DNA from: Pinus tabuliformis
Taxonomy: Eukaryota; Streptophyta; Pinopsida; Pinales; Pinaceae
Assembly: GCA_031772625.1 (NCBI GenBank)
Contig: CM062817.1
Coordinates: 884,654,184 to 884,718,183, forward strand
Length of the DNA stretch: 64,000 bases
Direction of reading: 5' to 3'
The translations under genes and the position numbers were made by a program. Below are positions 33,812-45,185 of this stretch, piece after piece. The notes under the pieces were generated by a model. That model did not search any database. It was not told the origin of the DNA and saw only the letters and a program-made list of their open reading frames with translations. Numbering within the stretch: position 1 is the stretch's first letter; each line of letters begins with the position of its first letter.

Positions 33812-35326
33812 TGTTGGAAATAATACTGAGAGGGGGGGGTGAATCAGTATTATCAAGTTCTTTTAACAAATCTTCCTTATTTATACTCTGAATTATTTTT
33901 GCATATCAGTACCATAAAATAATGAGCATGAACAAGAAAGACAGATAGTCACACCAAAGAACACCAGATATAAGGTGGAAACCCAATGTGGGTGAAAACC
34001 ACCTGCTGCAATATGTCTCTATCTTCTTTCAAATCAGAAACTCTTTTTACAATGATTTTGTACTGGTGCAGTCCTTTACCAGTACACAGGCTGCAACCTG
34101 CAGAGAGCTACAACTCTCTCTCGTTTTTCCAGACTCTCCTGGAAGGGAGCTATAACCCCCTACTTCTTTTCTTACAAGGATCACTTTTCATAATTTTCAA
34201 ATTGGATCCATAAACATCAAATGATCATCAAGTACATGTAAATTACACAGTCAACTGCAGTAACCAGATCAACAGTAACAGAACTAAACCTAGAACACCT
34301 TATCAACAGAAAAATTCAGTCAACAGAAGATCTTAAGACAGATACGCAGTTTTTCTTTCTCTAGCCAGCGTCGCTATGCACTTCACCCTCTGCTTCCCTG
34401 TGTATACCCGCAGAGAGCCTTCTACTGCACCGCGTACCCACGCACTGCTTATTCAATCACGTTGCGTACTGTTACTGCAGGTACGCACCCAGAGACATTA
34501 TCGCGCCGCGTACTGCTACTGAAACCACACACTCGTAGATACTATCGTGCCGCGTACTTTTACTGTGCGTACGCACCTGAGCCTCTGTCGCGCTGCGTAC
34601 CCACGCAGTTCTCCTTCTTCTGATCTGCGTACCCATGCAGTTCCCCTTCTTCTGCTCTGCGTACCCACGCACTTGCGCCGTTAACCACCTGCGTACTTCT
34701 GATTAGGGCCGAATTGGCAGTTCACCAGTGTGCTACAGTTAGTCGGATTCCCAGATCTAATCATGCGCTCGAGAGATCACCCTTCACAGATTCGCTTTTA
34801 ACTTCACTTTCATATAGATCAAGCTTTTAAAACAATAACCCAATATTTCAGATCTTAAGATATTCAATTTGCAAAAGATACCTAGCCAAGTGATCTCCTT
34901 TGCTTTATATAGCCAAGCTCCTCCTAAAATCATGGATCAATACCATAGATAACCAATACCAGGGGCCCAAAAACATGGGGCTCAATAATAATAATAATAT
35001 AAAACAATACCACGGGCCAAAACCATAGAATCAAGAGTGGCGGGCCAAATACCATGGGCCAAACATAGGAAACCCCACGTGAACGCGCCTCTCTGCCTTG
35101 AAGTAAGTGAAACTGGGGGTACACACCTTCTGAACGGGTGACCTGCGTGTCTGGCCACGGTCCCTTCACGGTGTACCTGCGTGTACGCATCTTCTGAATT
35201 GTTCTCCTGCGTACTTCTTAAATTTTCAACATTTTGAGATCCTGATTAGAGCATTGCCACTTGGGGGTGTTGCCATCAAGTACAACATCTGTAACATAGA
35301 GCCATACTAGAATCATAATGCCAACA
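33812..35326 (-). repeat. 5' LTR of S
   Basis: 1,515 bp, TGTTGGAAATAATACTG to AATGCCAACA. It carries the same TGCGTACCCACGCA repeat zone (about 34390-34700) with one unit fewer than the 3' LTR. Confidence 0.93.
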
Positions 35327-35331
35327 CATTT

Positions 35332-35544
35332 GTAGGTTAACCCGTTCATGAGAGGAGCTTATGTAAATTTTCATTCTTTTATTAATAAATTGCCTGAAGT
35401 GGCCGCGTTGGCTCAGGTCGTGGACTGTTTCCCTCTTTTAGGGTTTTAACCACGTCAAAAGCACTGGTGCATTGATCTGTGATCTATTTGTGAGCGGTGT
35501 CCTTTGGTGTTTTGTCTGAGGAACTTACCCTGTAAATTCCTACA
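35332..35544 (+). repeat. 3' LTR of copia E, second piece
   Basis: 213 bp completing the LTR interrupted at 27029. It ends CTGTAAATTCCTACA just before the right GGGAG. Confidence 0.94.
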
Positions 35545-35549
35545 GGGAG

Positions 35550-36629
35550 TTCACCCAATGCCCCTGGGCTACATCTCTTGGTCCAACCTTCAGTGGTGGC
35601 CTCTCTATTATGTTTTCAAGTAGAGTTTTTACAACAGTGAGCACGATTCGAGTTTCAATAAATAGATAGTAACCAATAGGAATGGAGTGCACAAACTCTC
35701 CTTACTGAAACTCGACCTCTGAGGGTCACAGTAGTATGACAGGCCTATGTCGAGGAGTTTTCTTGAACCTCCCAAGCCTTTAATGGAGTACAGAGACTCT
35801 CTGACTCTCTCTGGCTTGATGTTGCCTTCAGGTAAACTCAGCTTCTACTCTCTGTTCTCTGCTATTAGCTTTCACCTCTCTTTGCTATTCTCTGCTTCTG
35901 TCAGTTCATGGCTTTAAAGCTAGCCTATTCCTTGACTGTTCCTTTCCACTTCCAAGCCTTTTGTTTTCCCTATCCTCTGTCCATTCGAATTCCTCTGCTC
36001 TGCATCATCATCACTAGGTAACGCCTCATAGGGAGGTGGCCACCTATTTCCTAATGAACTGGGTGTCAGAATCCCTGAATCATATTCGAATGGCCATTAA
36101 TTCTATTTGCTTCAAGATCACCCGTGAACACAAATACTTTTCCAACTCATTGTCCACATCGGACTCCAAATCCCCTTTAATCTTTCTTCTTAACTTGTCA
36201 AATCCAGTTATTCATTGGGATGCATCTCAATCGTTGATATGCCCCCCCCAGATCCTATGGCCGTCGCTCATATCAAGCGGGCAAGCTGCCTGACGTTTAC
36301 CCATCTTATGCAGGCGGGTTTCTCTCTCATTTGCCGGACGTGTGTCGCTCAATGTGTGGCATTGGGTGGGACTTAGTAAAAATTTCTTACCACCTTGAAG
36401 CCTTCTGATATCCTACCAGTTTGTGGAATCCCACGCTATAGAAGCAAAAGCATTCCTTTTTTTCACTTTATATCGTTTTCGAGTCTAAGCACTTCGGGGC
36501 TTTCCTTCACTAAGGGGGACACCCTACGATACAACTGCAACTGTCACGAGGATTCCTTCTGATAGCTTGATTTTCTAGGACTTGAATATTTTTGGCACAA
36601 TTAGAGTTTTTAGGATCCAATTTGGATCA
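35550..36629 (-). repeat. 5' LTR of gypsy G, second piece
   Basis: Continues the match to the left LTR from about 355 to 1588, with one sizeable deletion near 36530 and many substitutions, so G is clearly older than the elements nested in it. Ends TTGGATCA next to the TACAT duplication. Confidence 0.92.
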
Positions 36630-36699
36630 TACATAGTCGTTATGGAAAACACATCATCTAGACCTCACAAGAGAACTAATCATCATGTTACATGGTGGT

Positions 36700-38100
36700 A
36701 TCCAAACAGCTCAGTGAAGAGATTTCGTAACCAGACTACCTCTCAGGTAGCCATGCCAGCAACAACATACTCTGCCTCAACAATGCTCAAAGCCACCGAC
36801 TTCTGCTTCCTGCTCATCCAAGATATTGAAGCAGATCCCAAGGAGAACCAGCACTGAGAAGTGTTATAGTGATTCTCCACACTGCCTACCCACTCAACAT
36901 TTGAAATATTCCAGGCAGTGTATCTCAATCCATGAGATATTGTGCCCTGAAGATATCTCATAAGATTCTAGGCACCAATCCAGTGAAGCTCAACCAAATA
37001 TAACCTCACCATACTAACTACAAAACATATGTTCGGACGGAGGCTCACCAAGAACATCAACGCGAATGAGTTTATGAAACTCAGAGGCATTTCCCAAATT
37101 TGGTCCGACATTACTACCATATAACTTTTGAAAGTTAAGATCCTCGAGGTAGCCACAGGCTTGCAGTTTATCTTTCCACATTTGGAATCCAACTTCCTCT
37201 ATCTTCTACAAATGAGAGGGTCTGCACCTATCAGACATAGGTGCCGGTATGAGAGGTCTATCATCCACAACCTTCAGATGGTTTGGATCGATTTCACTCC
37301 TAGTGAATCTCAACTTCATCAAACAGCTATTAATCCTCTCATACTATGCCCGGGGTGTTTTTCTTCAAGCCATAGAGGGCTTTCTACCACCTACATACAT
37401 GAGATTCCTGATCATGAATCTCAAACTCCCTGGGTTGTTCCAAACCTTTGGACCTATGGCATGAGGGGAATGGTCCCCTTATAAGATTTTCCTTTGGTAC
37501 ATATCAGACATGTACCTTCATGTTTATATTGAATTCAGGTATCCCTATCAACATCTGACACATAGACCTCTGATGCTGTGTCAATGGATATGGTCCCTAG
37601 TGGACTTCTTGCTACAACCCTAAACTCAAAAACATATTTGAGAAATCTATTTTAAACACGTACCTTTCCATCGATGAGTGCCACCTTGAAACCTTTGACT
37701 TCCATTACTGAGATGGATACCAGGTTCTTCTTGTGATCGGTACATAAAAAAGATTCTGTAAATGAATCGAGTTACCCTCACTCAATTTAGGGTTAACATT
37801 CCCTACACCCTTTCTAGGATAGGTGGTATCAGCTCCAAGTATAATCCCACGATTATCTATCCGATGAAGTGTTAGGGGTTTCTTGCTTTCTTGAAGAGTC
37901 GACCATTTCACCTTGATGAACTGTATTACCTGTCATTCCCTTGACCATGGAATGATTTTTTTATCTTCATCAAGAGAAGTGTCTCTGTCATTTAGACATT
38001 CCTTCGCATAATGGCCGATCTTATTGTAACCAAGGCATCTGTCTTTCCTTTCACCCTTAGATCCAAACTTCCCAAGGAAGTGATCTTTAGGTAGGCCATC
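36700..38100 (-). pseudogene. Copia A pol remnant (integrase core missing)
   Basis: Minus-strand pieces in order: a zinc knuckle near 38005-38045 (CLGYNKIGHYAKEC, second Cys lost), a protease to pre-integrase stretch at 37911-37680 (LFYVPITRRTWYPSQ), then directly the second half of RT (about 37480-36968). RNase H follows at 36961-36743 (RYLQGTISHGLRY, SMSRKQKSVALS-like, VEAEYV). The integrase core and first half of RT between the pre-integrase and RT pieces are absent. Many stops and shifts; no product is possible. Confidence 0.8.
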
Positions 38101-38228
38101 AGAACCGTCCGTTGTGCCATTCTGATAATATTCTATGCTTCGACTTTACCCATTGATCCTTTTGTCTTGTCCCAATTGTCTTTGGTGATCGCTCTTTCAC
38201 TCTTGCTTGGGCATTGTCTTCACCTCAC

Positions 38229-38239
38229 CTCTGATACCA
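38229..38239 (-). promoter_or_regulatory. Primer binding site of A (tRNA-iMet)
   Basis: CTCTGATACCA, reverse complement of TGGTATCAGAG, next to the LTR start TGTTAATTTTAGG at 38240. Confidence 0.88.
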
Positions 38240-40153
38240 TGTTAATTTTAGGTATGTTATATGCTAGAGCAATTTATTTAAATTTTCACAGTTAACAATC
38301 ACATCAACATTAAAGTAAACTACAGATAGAACATAAATATAAATCGCAGAAAACAAGCCAAGACAAGAGGACACAAGATGTGGCACTAGCCAGGGACAAA
38401 CCCCACGATGTGGGGATACCCTTGATCAATTCGTCTCTTATGTTCTTCAAAGTTCAATAGAGAAAGTGAGAGAGATAGTACATTTACAATAGAAGTCAAA
38501 ATTTTGACTTTTGATATCTATAGAGATCGGTTGAAGACATATTTCTTCAACTGATTCTCTAAGGTGACTCCTTCACCTATCATAGTGCTACATCTCATCC
38601 ATTTGCCACACCTTGCCATGTAGCACCATGCTGCCCCATCGCAGTGCTGGATCTAGATGACTGAGCTGCTCTCATCTTCATGCTGCTCATCATGCTGCAT
38701 CTTCCATGGTTTCATTCATCATAAAGTTGCCCATGCTCATAGTTATATTCATCATGATGTTGTCCATGCTCCATGTACAATTGTGCTTCCCATGCACATG
38801 ATCTCATACATCATGCTGCCCATACTTATCATGTTGCCCATATGCATCATGCTGCCCATATATCATCATGTTTTCCATATATCATCATGTTGCTGCTCAT
38901 ATTCATCATTCTGCCCATATACATCATGTTGCCCATATATCATCATGTTGTCCATATTCATCATGCTATTGCTCATGCACATGATCTCATTCATCATGAT
39001 GCTCATGATACATTATGTTGTCCATGACTGTGTAAGGCTGCCTGTGACCATCCTCTTATAGCTATGGACAATCACCCTTAATTGCGGATGGGGTCACCTC
39101 TTGATCTGCAGTTTAGAATAGCAGATAGGAGCCTCTTCTTAGGCCTCCTTTACTACGGATAGGACAGAGACTAGAGCTCTCTTCGACTGTTGTTTGGAGC
39201 CTCCTTTAGTTTCCTGTAGCACCCTCCTTGACTGCGGCTAAGATGTGCTAGTTCTCCTTGCTTGAACAACACCTAAATTATATCTTCCCTTTGACTGTGA
39301 CTGGCTGTGTATAGAGGACTGCGGTTAGGGATTTTGTGGAAGCCTTCATCATGACCTCTTCTTGCTGCGTATACACCCCTAAAGACTACAGTCTAGGACA
39401 TCATATTAGGGCATCATTTAACAGAGGTTAGGGCTTCTCCATACTAGTGTTAAGGCTGGCTTCATGAACTGTAATTTAGGACAACATAGGTCTCTTTAGA
39501 AAACCATTTTAGCTCCACATTTAGGGCTTCTTCTTGACTGTGATTAGGGCTCTCCTTGATAGCGTATATGCAGTTGCGTCTCCTCCATGACAGCGTGTTA
39601 GGTCCTGTTCATAAGGCTTCTTAATAGCATGTTACGGCCTGTTCATAAGGCTTCTTGGACAGCGTATTAGGGCCTACTTTAGCTGCATAAATAACCCTCC
39701 TAGACTGCAACTTGGACAGCGTATGAATCTCCTTAGATAGCGTATAGGTATCTTTGTTTGCTATGTAGATCAACATGTGGCTAGGGCATCACCATTAGGC
39801 CAGTGTATTACTCTTGGTGTCTCACTCCTTCTCGAAAAACCCAAGACGTGGAAAGGAGGAGATCACCTCAAGGATGTGTGTCCCAAATGACATCAAATCC
39901 TCTTCTATTTATACCAAAAACATATAGGTTGAATAGACATAATGTTTGGGCTTCTTGAGCCTACATAAGTTGCTGGTCAGCTTGATAATAAATCCATAAT
40001 CAAAGTAAATTCATATCTCCTTAAATACTTATCAGAATTGGATGATCTTTAGACCAATCCTACACCTCTCGACGAGTGGGATCCAATTAAAATATCAGCT
40101 GCCATAAATAAGCTGACCCACATGGAGTTTGGCCCTAGTTGCCAATTTTAACA
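38240..40153 (-). repeat. 5' LTR of copia A
   Basis: TGTTAATTTTAGGTATG to CAATTTTAACA, 1,914 bp, homologous to B's split LTR (52149-52558 and 57596-59051). It contains a degenerate CATCATGTTGCCCAT-type repeat zone at about 38640-39030 and a TTAGGGC/CTTCTT repeat zone at about 39400-39750. On the minus strand TATAAATAGAAGAGG near 39898-39912 is a good TATA box. Confidence 0.85.
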
Positions 40154-40476
40154 AGCTTTCCTTTCATACTTGGTAGTCATGGTTTTATCTTGTTTAGGGT
40201 CCCAATTCAAGTTACAATCATGAGCCATATGTCTAGTGTTATGGCATTTGAAGCATTTCATCTTATTCATGAAGGAGGAATCATGCCTTTGACTTGAAAA
40301 GTTGCTTCTAGGGAGCTGATGTGAACCATTATATTTTTTCTTGTGGTATGCCCTACAATCCTTTGCCATGTGCCCAAAATTTGTACAAGAATAGCAATAA
40401 CCAAAAAATATACTTTGGTACCTAGAGGATGGAGATTGCCTTGATGTACTTCTAAATTCATTCTGCCTTGGCATCC
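40154..40476 (-). pseudogene. Copia C gag zinc-knuckle fragment
   Basis: Minus-strand frame with two CCHC boxes, CYSCTNFGHMAKDC (near 40375) and CFKCHNTRHMAHDC (near 40250, Gly changed to Arg). It begins at the CATCC copy of the 40477-42746 insertion and is cut at 40154 by A's LTR. Removing the insertion joins it in frame with the coiled-coil gag at 42752-43580. Confidence 0.8.
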
Positions 40477-42746
40477 TATTGAGAGTTTTAATTAGCAATT
40501 AAACCTCCTAATATTTAATTGTCAACTAGGACTCGTAAACACGAGTTGTACTTAGTTTTTGGCTCAAGGTTAAGTTCAAAGTATGTAAATTTCCTTAATA
40601 ATGATCGTTAAGTACAAAATGATAAAAAACTCTTCTATCAATTGAGTAAACTAGCACTCATCTCACTCACATAAAAATAATTCTTCACTTTAACATAAGA
40701 AATCCAAAGGGAATCAACTTAACACAATACATTTCGTTTCCTATTCTAAATTTCTACAATCAAATGGACAAACCCACTGAAACAAAAGGCTCAATGAAAT
40801 TCAATCTAACCACAACTCTTAAAGTAAAACCTCTTCACTTTCAAAGAAGTAAATTCAAACTCTAACTATTCAAAAGACAGATTCAAGCAATCATCTATCT
40901 TTAGCAAAACCTAATCTTTGAGAAATAGAAATGCAATGCTACAACTTGAAAAGAAAACTAAAATCAGATCCTAAATTGTCACCCTCATTTTGTTTTAACT
41001 AGGCTATTCTTTCTCAAAAATAAAATGCATTCAAACCATACTGAAGCTGCTACAAAGATTGATTTTGAAATCAACTTAAGTCAATCTATTGATGCTTAAA
41101 CAAAAATGAAAACTCAATTAAATTATCTGAGTTTATAAACAAAATTGAATTGTTGTCAAACTGCTACAAAATCAATCCTATGCTACTATACTTGGAATGG
41201 AAGTCAAACTTGTCCTATCATCCTGGAATAAAACAAAATTATCTTGTGATATCTAAATTGCTCAAATAGATGCTACTTTATAACTTGAATCGAATCATAT
41301 CAGAAATGCTCGAAATTAAAGCACACTGCTTGAATTAAATCACAATTCTTGAAATCAATCACACTACTTGAACTAAACAATCACTGCTTGAAATAAATCA
41401 CACAATTCAAATTACGAAAATGAAGAATACAACACCTATTGCTACCAAGCACGAATTATTTTGCAACTTCAGTCTATACCCTTCAAACCATAAATCATTC
41501 ACTCAAAAACACAGAGGAAATCCATAATAAAATCCATTCCATACATCAAAACTCAGAAATCATTTATGTTTTTATATCGTGAATGCTCCAATTACAAATG
41601 TGAATATGCTCAGCTCTAATAAAAGAAATAGAGTATGAATTTGTATTAAGACATGAGCATGAAATACATGATGAATTGGAAATCTGCAAACTCAGGAAAA
41701 TGATCCTTCAATCATTCGATTTATAATGCAACAATAGCTAAATGCTGGAAAATTGAACTACACATATTACAAAATCACACAAGAAATGTTTGCAATTGTA
41801 ACTCAATAAAAGCTTATACTGTGAAATTGCACACCTAATTATCCTACCTATTAATCAAGCTTATTTCTAGAGGTGGTGGGCCCTCCCACACCTAGAGTAA
41901 GCTAACTTACTGCAATAAAAGAGAGATTTAAAGCATTAAAAACATGACCCACAATCAACCATGCTGGCAAACACTCTGGTTGACAACTTGGAAATATGCA
42001 TATGTATATAACTTCAGAACAGAGTCTTAAAAAAAAAATTACATAGATCATTGTATCTTTCGAATGACCCACTGTACTCTATTACATCGACCTTTAAAGG
42101 AAATTGATTAAATGTAAAACTAATAGCGTATCTAACTATGGCAATCTTCAGAAAACTAGAACTAATCTGAGCATGCTCGATTTGCTTCAAATCGACTTTG
42201 CCTTTCTTGGAACGAACGGATTCCCTTCAAGATAACTAACTTCTAACATTAGAGTAATTTGATTCTATTCCAATCTAGAAAGATCTTCAACTTTCAAAGC
42301 ATCGATCTTGGCATAACAAAATATCCTTAAGTTGTGTACATCAATATTCAAGAAGTCAAAAAGGAATGTGGAAGGAGTCCACCTAGCCACTACCGTCTTG
42401 AGTACAGGTCAAGGATTGACCATTGAGTACGAATTTGAGAATGATCTTAATGACAAGGCATCCTTTCCATCCTTACGCTGACCTGCCAATCCTGCCACTA
42501 ATCTTCACAGCTAAACCCGTATATAGATAGTTAGCATATTAAGAAATATGACTCAAAATCCACTTAAATGTAATCATAAATAGCAAAACAATGTCAGTTA
42601 GATGAATTTACCTCTGGTCATAGATTAGCAAGGTTTAGGTAGTGATATAGGTGGTAGGGGAGGTGGAAGGAGTACTTTTTCAGACAAAAGATAGTGAAGA
42701 TAGGGGTGAAAATTAGAAAATTTGGGGACAAAAATGGGCGCCAACA
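40477..42746 (-). mobile_element. Probable solo LTR, 2.27 kb
   Basis: A non-coding insertion in C gag flanked by CATCC (40472-40476) and GATCC (42747-42751), a 5-bp duplication with one change. The gag frame is continuous when it is removed. On the minus strand it starts TGTTGGCGCCCATTTTTGTC, a typical LTR start. The other end reads TATTGAG on the plus strand where TGTTGAG is expected. No primer site, purine tract or gene is visible inside, so I read it as a solo LTR left by recombination between the two LTRs of a lost element. The family is unknown; AT-rich throughout. Confidence 0.65.
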
Positions 42747-42751
42747 GATCC

Positions 42752-43580
42752 TTTGATCAAAACTATTGCCTCTTGCATTCTTGAAACTATATGCATATAT
42801 TCCTGGAGTAGGGTTTCTTCCAATTTCATCGTAACTCTTCTCCTTGATTTTGCTAGAACTGGGGGCATCAATATTTCTTCCAAGATTCTTCACATCCTTT
42901 TTTTTTAAGAATTAGGGTTTACATCATTTCTATTTGAGGGTTAACCTACATAACCAAGACCTAATCTATCAAGAGGAGATATTTTATGACTTAGGATGTC
43001 ACCTAGGGTTTGAGATCTCTTTAGAATCTTGTTCAGTTGATCAAATTCTTTTCTTAGGATATTAATTTCTTCTTCCATCATCTTGTATTCTTCATCTTTC
43101 TTTGCTAGATGATTCTCCATTTATTCCTTCATCTTGGTTGCTTCACATGATTGGGCCTTAAGTGAGGTGATTTATAATTTTAATTTGGTGATGTCTTCAT
43201 CCTTTTCTTCTAGTTGGAATGTCATGGCATTTCTTTATTTTTCTGCTTCATTGACTTGTCCTTCTAGGAGAGTCAAAACTTCCATCACCCTTTCAGCTCC
43301 TTGTGCTTGTTTCTTTGCTTCTTCTAGTTGATATTTAAGGGAGGAGAACTATTCCTTGTATTGACTAATTTTTATTTCAAGTTTTTTCATGTCTTCATGT
43401 CTTTGTTCAACATGTCTTAACAAAGTGTTTTCCCTTTTATTTTCTTTATCCAATTGATTCATCATGGGTATGACTTCTTCATGATGCCTTTTCTTCTTTT
43501 GATGAAATTCCTCCTTAAGCTTGGTGAGATCCTCATCTCTTTATTGTACTTGAAGCTTAAATAGGTCAATTTCCTTCCTT
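42752..43580 (-). pseudogene. Copia C gag coiled-coil fragment
   Basis: Minus-strand frame with stops. It reads a Lys/Glu-rich coiled coil (EDLTKLKEEFHQKKKRHHEE, QLEEAKKQAQGAERVMEVL), then GDILSHKISPLDRLGLGYVG, then GRNPTPGIYAYSFKNARGNSF. The order of coiled coil, a PLxxxGLGY box and zinc knuckles matches Gag of S, so C was a Sirevirus-like copia. The 5' end of gag is lost at about 43580, where sequence changes abruptly to B. Confidence 0.72.
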
Positions 43581-45185
43581 GTAGCTCATTGAAGAGATTC
43601 CATAACCAAACAGTTTCACACAAGGTCATACTCGGAGCTATGTATCCGGCCTCATCGATGCTCAAAGCAACCGAATTCTACTTCCTGCTCATCCAAGATA
43701 ACAAAGTAGAATCCAAAGAGAAGCATCACCTAGAAGTGCTCTTGCAATCCTCCACACTGCCTGCCTATTCAACATCAGAATAATCATGCAGCTTCACATT
43801 TCCACCAGTGTATCTCAATCCATGAAAGATTGTGCCATGAAGATATCTCAGAAGATTCTTGGCACCAATCCAGTGAGGCTCAACCATTTATGAGCTCAAC
43901 ATACTAGCTTCAAAACATATATCTAGACAAGAGTTCACCAAGAACATCAATGCTAGTATGAGTTTATGGAACTCAGAGGCATTTCCCAAATTAGGTCCAG
44001 CATCACTACCACATAACTTCTGAAAGTTAAGCTCCATTGAGGTAGTCACGGGCTTGCAGTTCATCATTCCAAATCTGGAATCAAACTGCCTCTTACTTTT
44101 GCAAATGAGAAGGTTTGCACCTGTCAGAAAGAGGTCATCCTCATAAGTTACCAATACAAGAGGTGTATCATCCACAACCTGTAAGCAATGGCTTGGATCG
44201 ACTTCACTCCTAGTGAATCTCAGTTTCATCAAACAACTATCAATCCTCTCATATCAAGCCCGGGGTGTTAGCTCTAAATCGTAGAGAGATTTCTTCATCC
44301 TACATACATGAGATTCCTGATCATGAATCTAAAATCCCTCGGCTTGTTCCAAATCTGTGGACTTGCTACATGAGGGGAATGGTCCCCTTGTAAGATTTTC
44401 CTTTGGTACATCTAGGAAATGTACCTTCATGCTCTTCTTGAATTGAGGAATCCCTGTCACCATCTGAATCACATTAGGTAGGGCTCCATAATAAGAAGAC
44501 CTTCGGTGCTACAGAAGAGATGTGTCAACTAACATGGTCCCCAATGGAATTCCTGTAACTTGATACAAATTTCCAACCGTGAACCCAAGAATAAAAGCAT
44601 CTTAAAAATTCCTTTTTCAAACACATACCTTTCCATCGATGAATGCCACCTTGAAACCTTTGACTTCCATTGCCGAAATGGACACCGGGTTCTTCTTGAG
44701 ATTAGGTACATAAAGAACTTCTTGTTAATGAATCATGTTACCCTTATTCAATTGAAGGGTATCATTCACTACGCCCTTCCCGGGATAGGTGGCATTGAAT
44801 CCAAGTATAATATCCACGATTGTTTCCTTCTCTACCAAATTAGAGAGAGCTTCCTTCTATCTGATGAAGTGCCTTGAAGCACTACTATCAATAAGCCACA
44901 TTCCCAAAGAGTATGGAGGAGAATTAGTAGAGAGGCCCAATTTAAGATAATACTTCTTTATCTTATCAAAAATAACATTTGATTCTTCATACCTGAAGTT
45001 CCTTTTTTTCTTTGAAGAGTCAACCATTTCCTTGATGACCTGCATTACCTGTCATTCCTCCAATCATTGAAGATGTCCCATGAATGGTTGTTATCAACAT
45101 CAAGTGATCTATCCCTACCATTTGCACACTCCTTCACATAATGGCTGAACATATTGCAAGCAAGGCATCTACCTTTCCTTCCACC
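43581..45185 (-). pseudogene. Copia B pol remnant (integrase core missing)
   Basis: Minus strand. The zinc knuckle CLACNMFSHYVKEC lies near 45125-45165 with all ligands. Protease is IDSSASRHFIR (near 44870) and the pre-integrase region is near 44400-44530 (LPNVIQMVTGIPQF in pieces). It passes without an integrase core to the second half of RT (KKSLYDLELTPRA, VTYEDDLFLTGA with YEDD for the usual YVDD). RNase H (SIDEAGYIAPSMTLCETVWL) is at 43665-43600. Numerous stops and shifts. The deletion sits where A has it. Confidence 0.8.

Larger units (their letters stand above)
27030..35326 (-). mobile_element. Sirevirus-like copia element S
   Basis: 8,297 bp on the minus strand inside E's 3' LTR, with a perfect CATTT duplication (27025-27029 and 35327-35331). 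The LTRs are 1,516 and 1,515 bp (TGTTGGAAATAAT...GCCAACA). A Met-tRNA primer site, a coiled-coil Gag, a single gag-pol frame, integrase before RT, and several GGGGGAG polypurine copies before the 3' LTR together match the Sirevirus branch of copia. Four in-frame stops and no frameshift were found. Confidence 0.92.
8159..35544 (+). mobile_element. Copia element E, enlarged to 27.4 kb by nested F, H and S
   Basis: Plus-strand Ty1/copia element inside G's 5' LTR, with a perfect GGGAG duplication (8154-8158 and 35545-35549). Parts in order: 5' LTR 8159-8598, primer site, leader split by F, gag-pol 22656-26728, purine tract, and a 3' LTR split by S. Without F and S it is about 5.9 kb. Integrase precedes RT, which identifies copia. 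The coding region is nearly intact, with one frameshift and one further stop near its end. Confidence 0.95.
181..36629 (-). mobile_element. Ty3/gypsy LTR retrotransposon G (split by D and E)
   Basis: A complete but broken gypsy element on the minus strand. It is flanked by the target duplication TACAT (176-180 and 36630-36634) and its LTRs begin TGAT and end ATCA. From 5' to 3' on the minus strand it has a 5' LTR (36629-35550 plus 8158-7987), a tRNA-Met primer site, gag, reverse transcriptase, RNase H, integrase and a 3' LTR (1588-181). Pol order with integrase after RNase H identifies Ty3/gypsy. The Met primer site and integrase tail look chromovirus-like, but I saw no chromodomain and do not assign a lineage. 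D sits in RNase H and E in the 5' LTR. Without E the remaining element is about 9 kb. Confidence 0.93.
36630..40153 (-). mobile_element. Degraded copia element A, 5' part
   Basis: The right, 5' portion of a minus-strand copia. It has a pol remnant (36700-38100), a primer site (38229-38239) and a 5' LTR of 1,914 bp (38240-40153). The rest of A should continue at 1-180 and past the left edge, since G sits inside it. A is the same family as B at 43581-59051. Both lack the integrase core at the same place in pol. It ends against C gag at 40154, implying insertion into C; the matching duplication is outside the window. Confidence 0.8.

Noticed and set aside
38640..39060. CRISPR-like array of CATCATGTTGCCCAT repeats
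   Set aside because: Repeats are degenerate with no unique spacers of constant length, and the context is a plant LTR.
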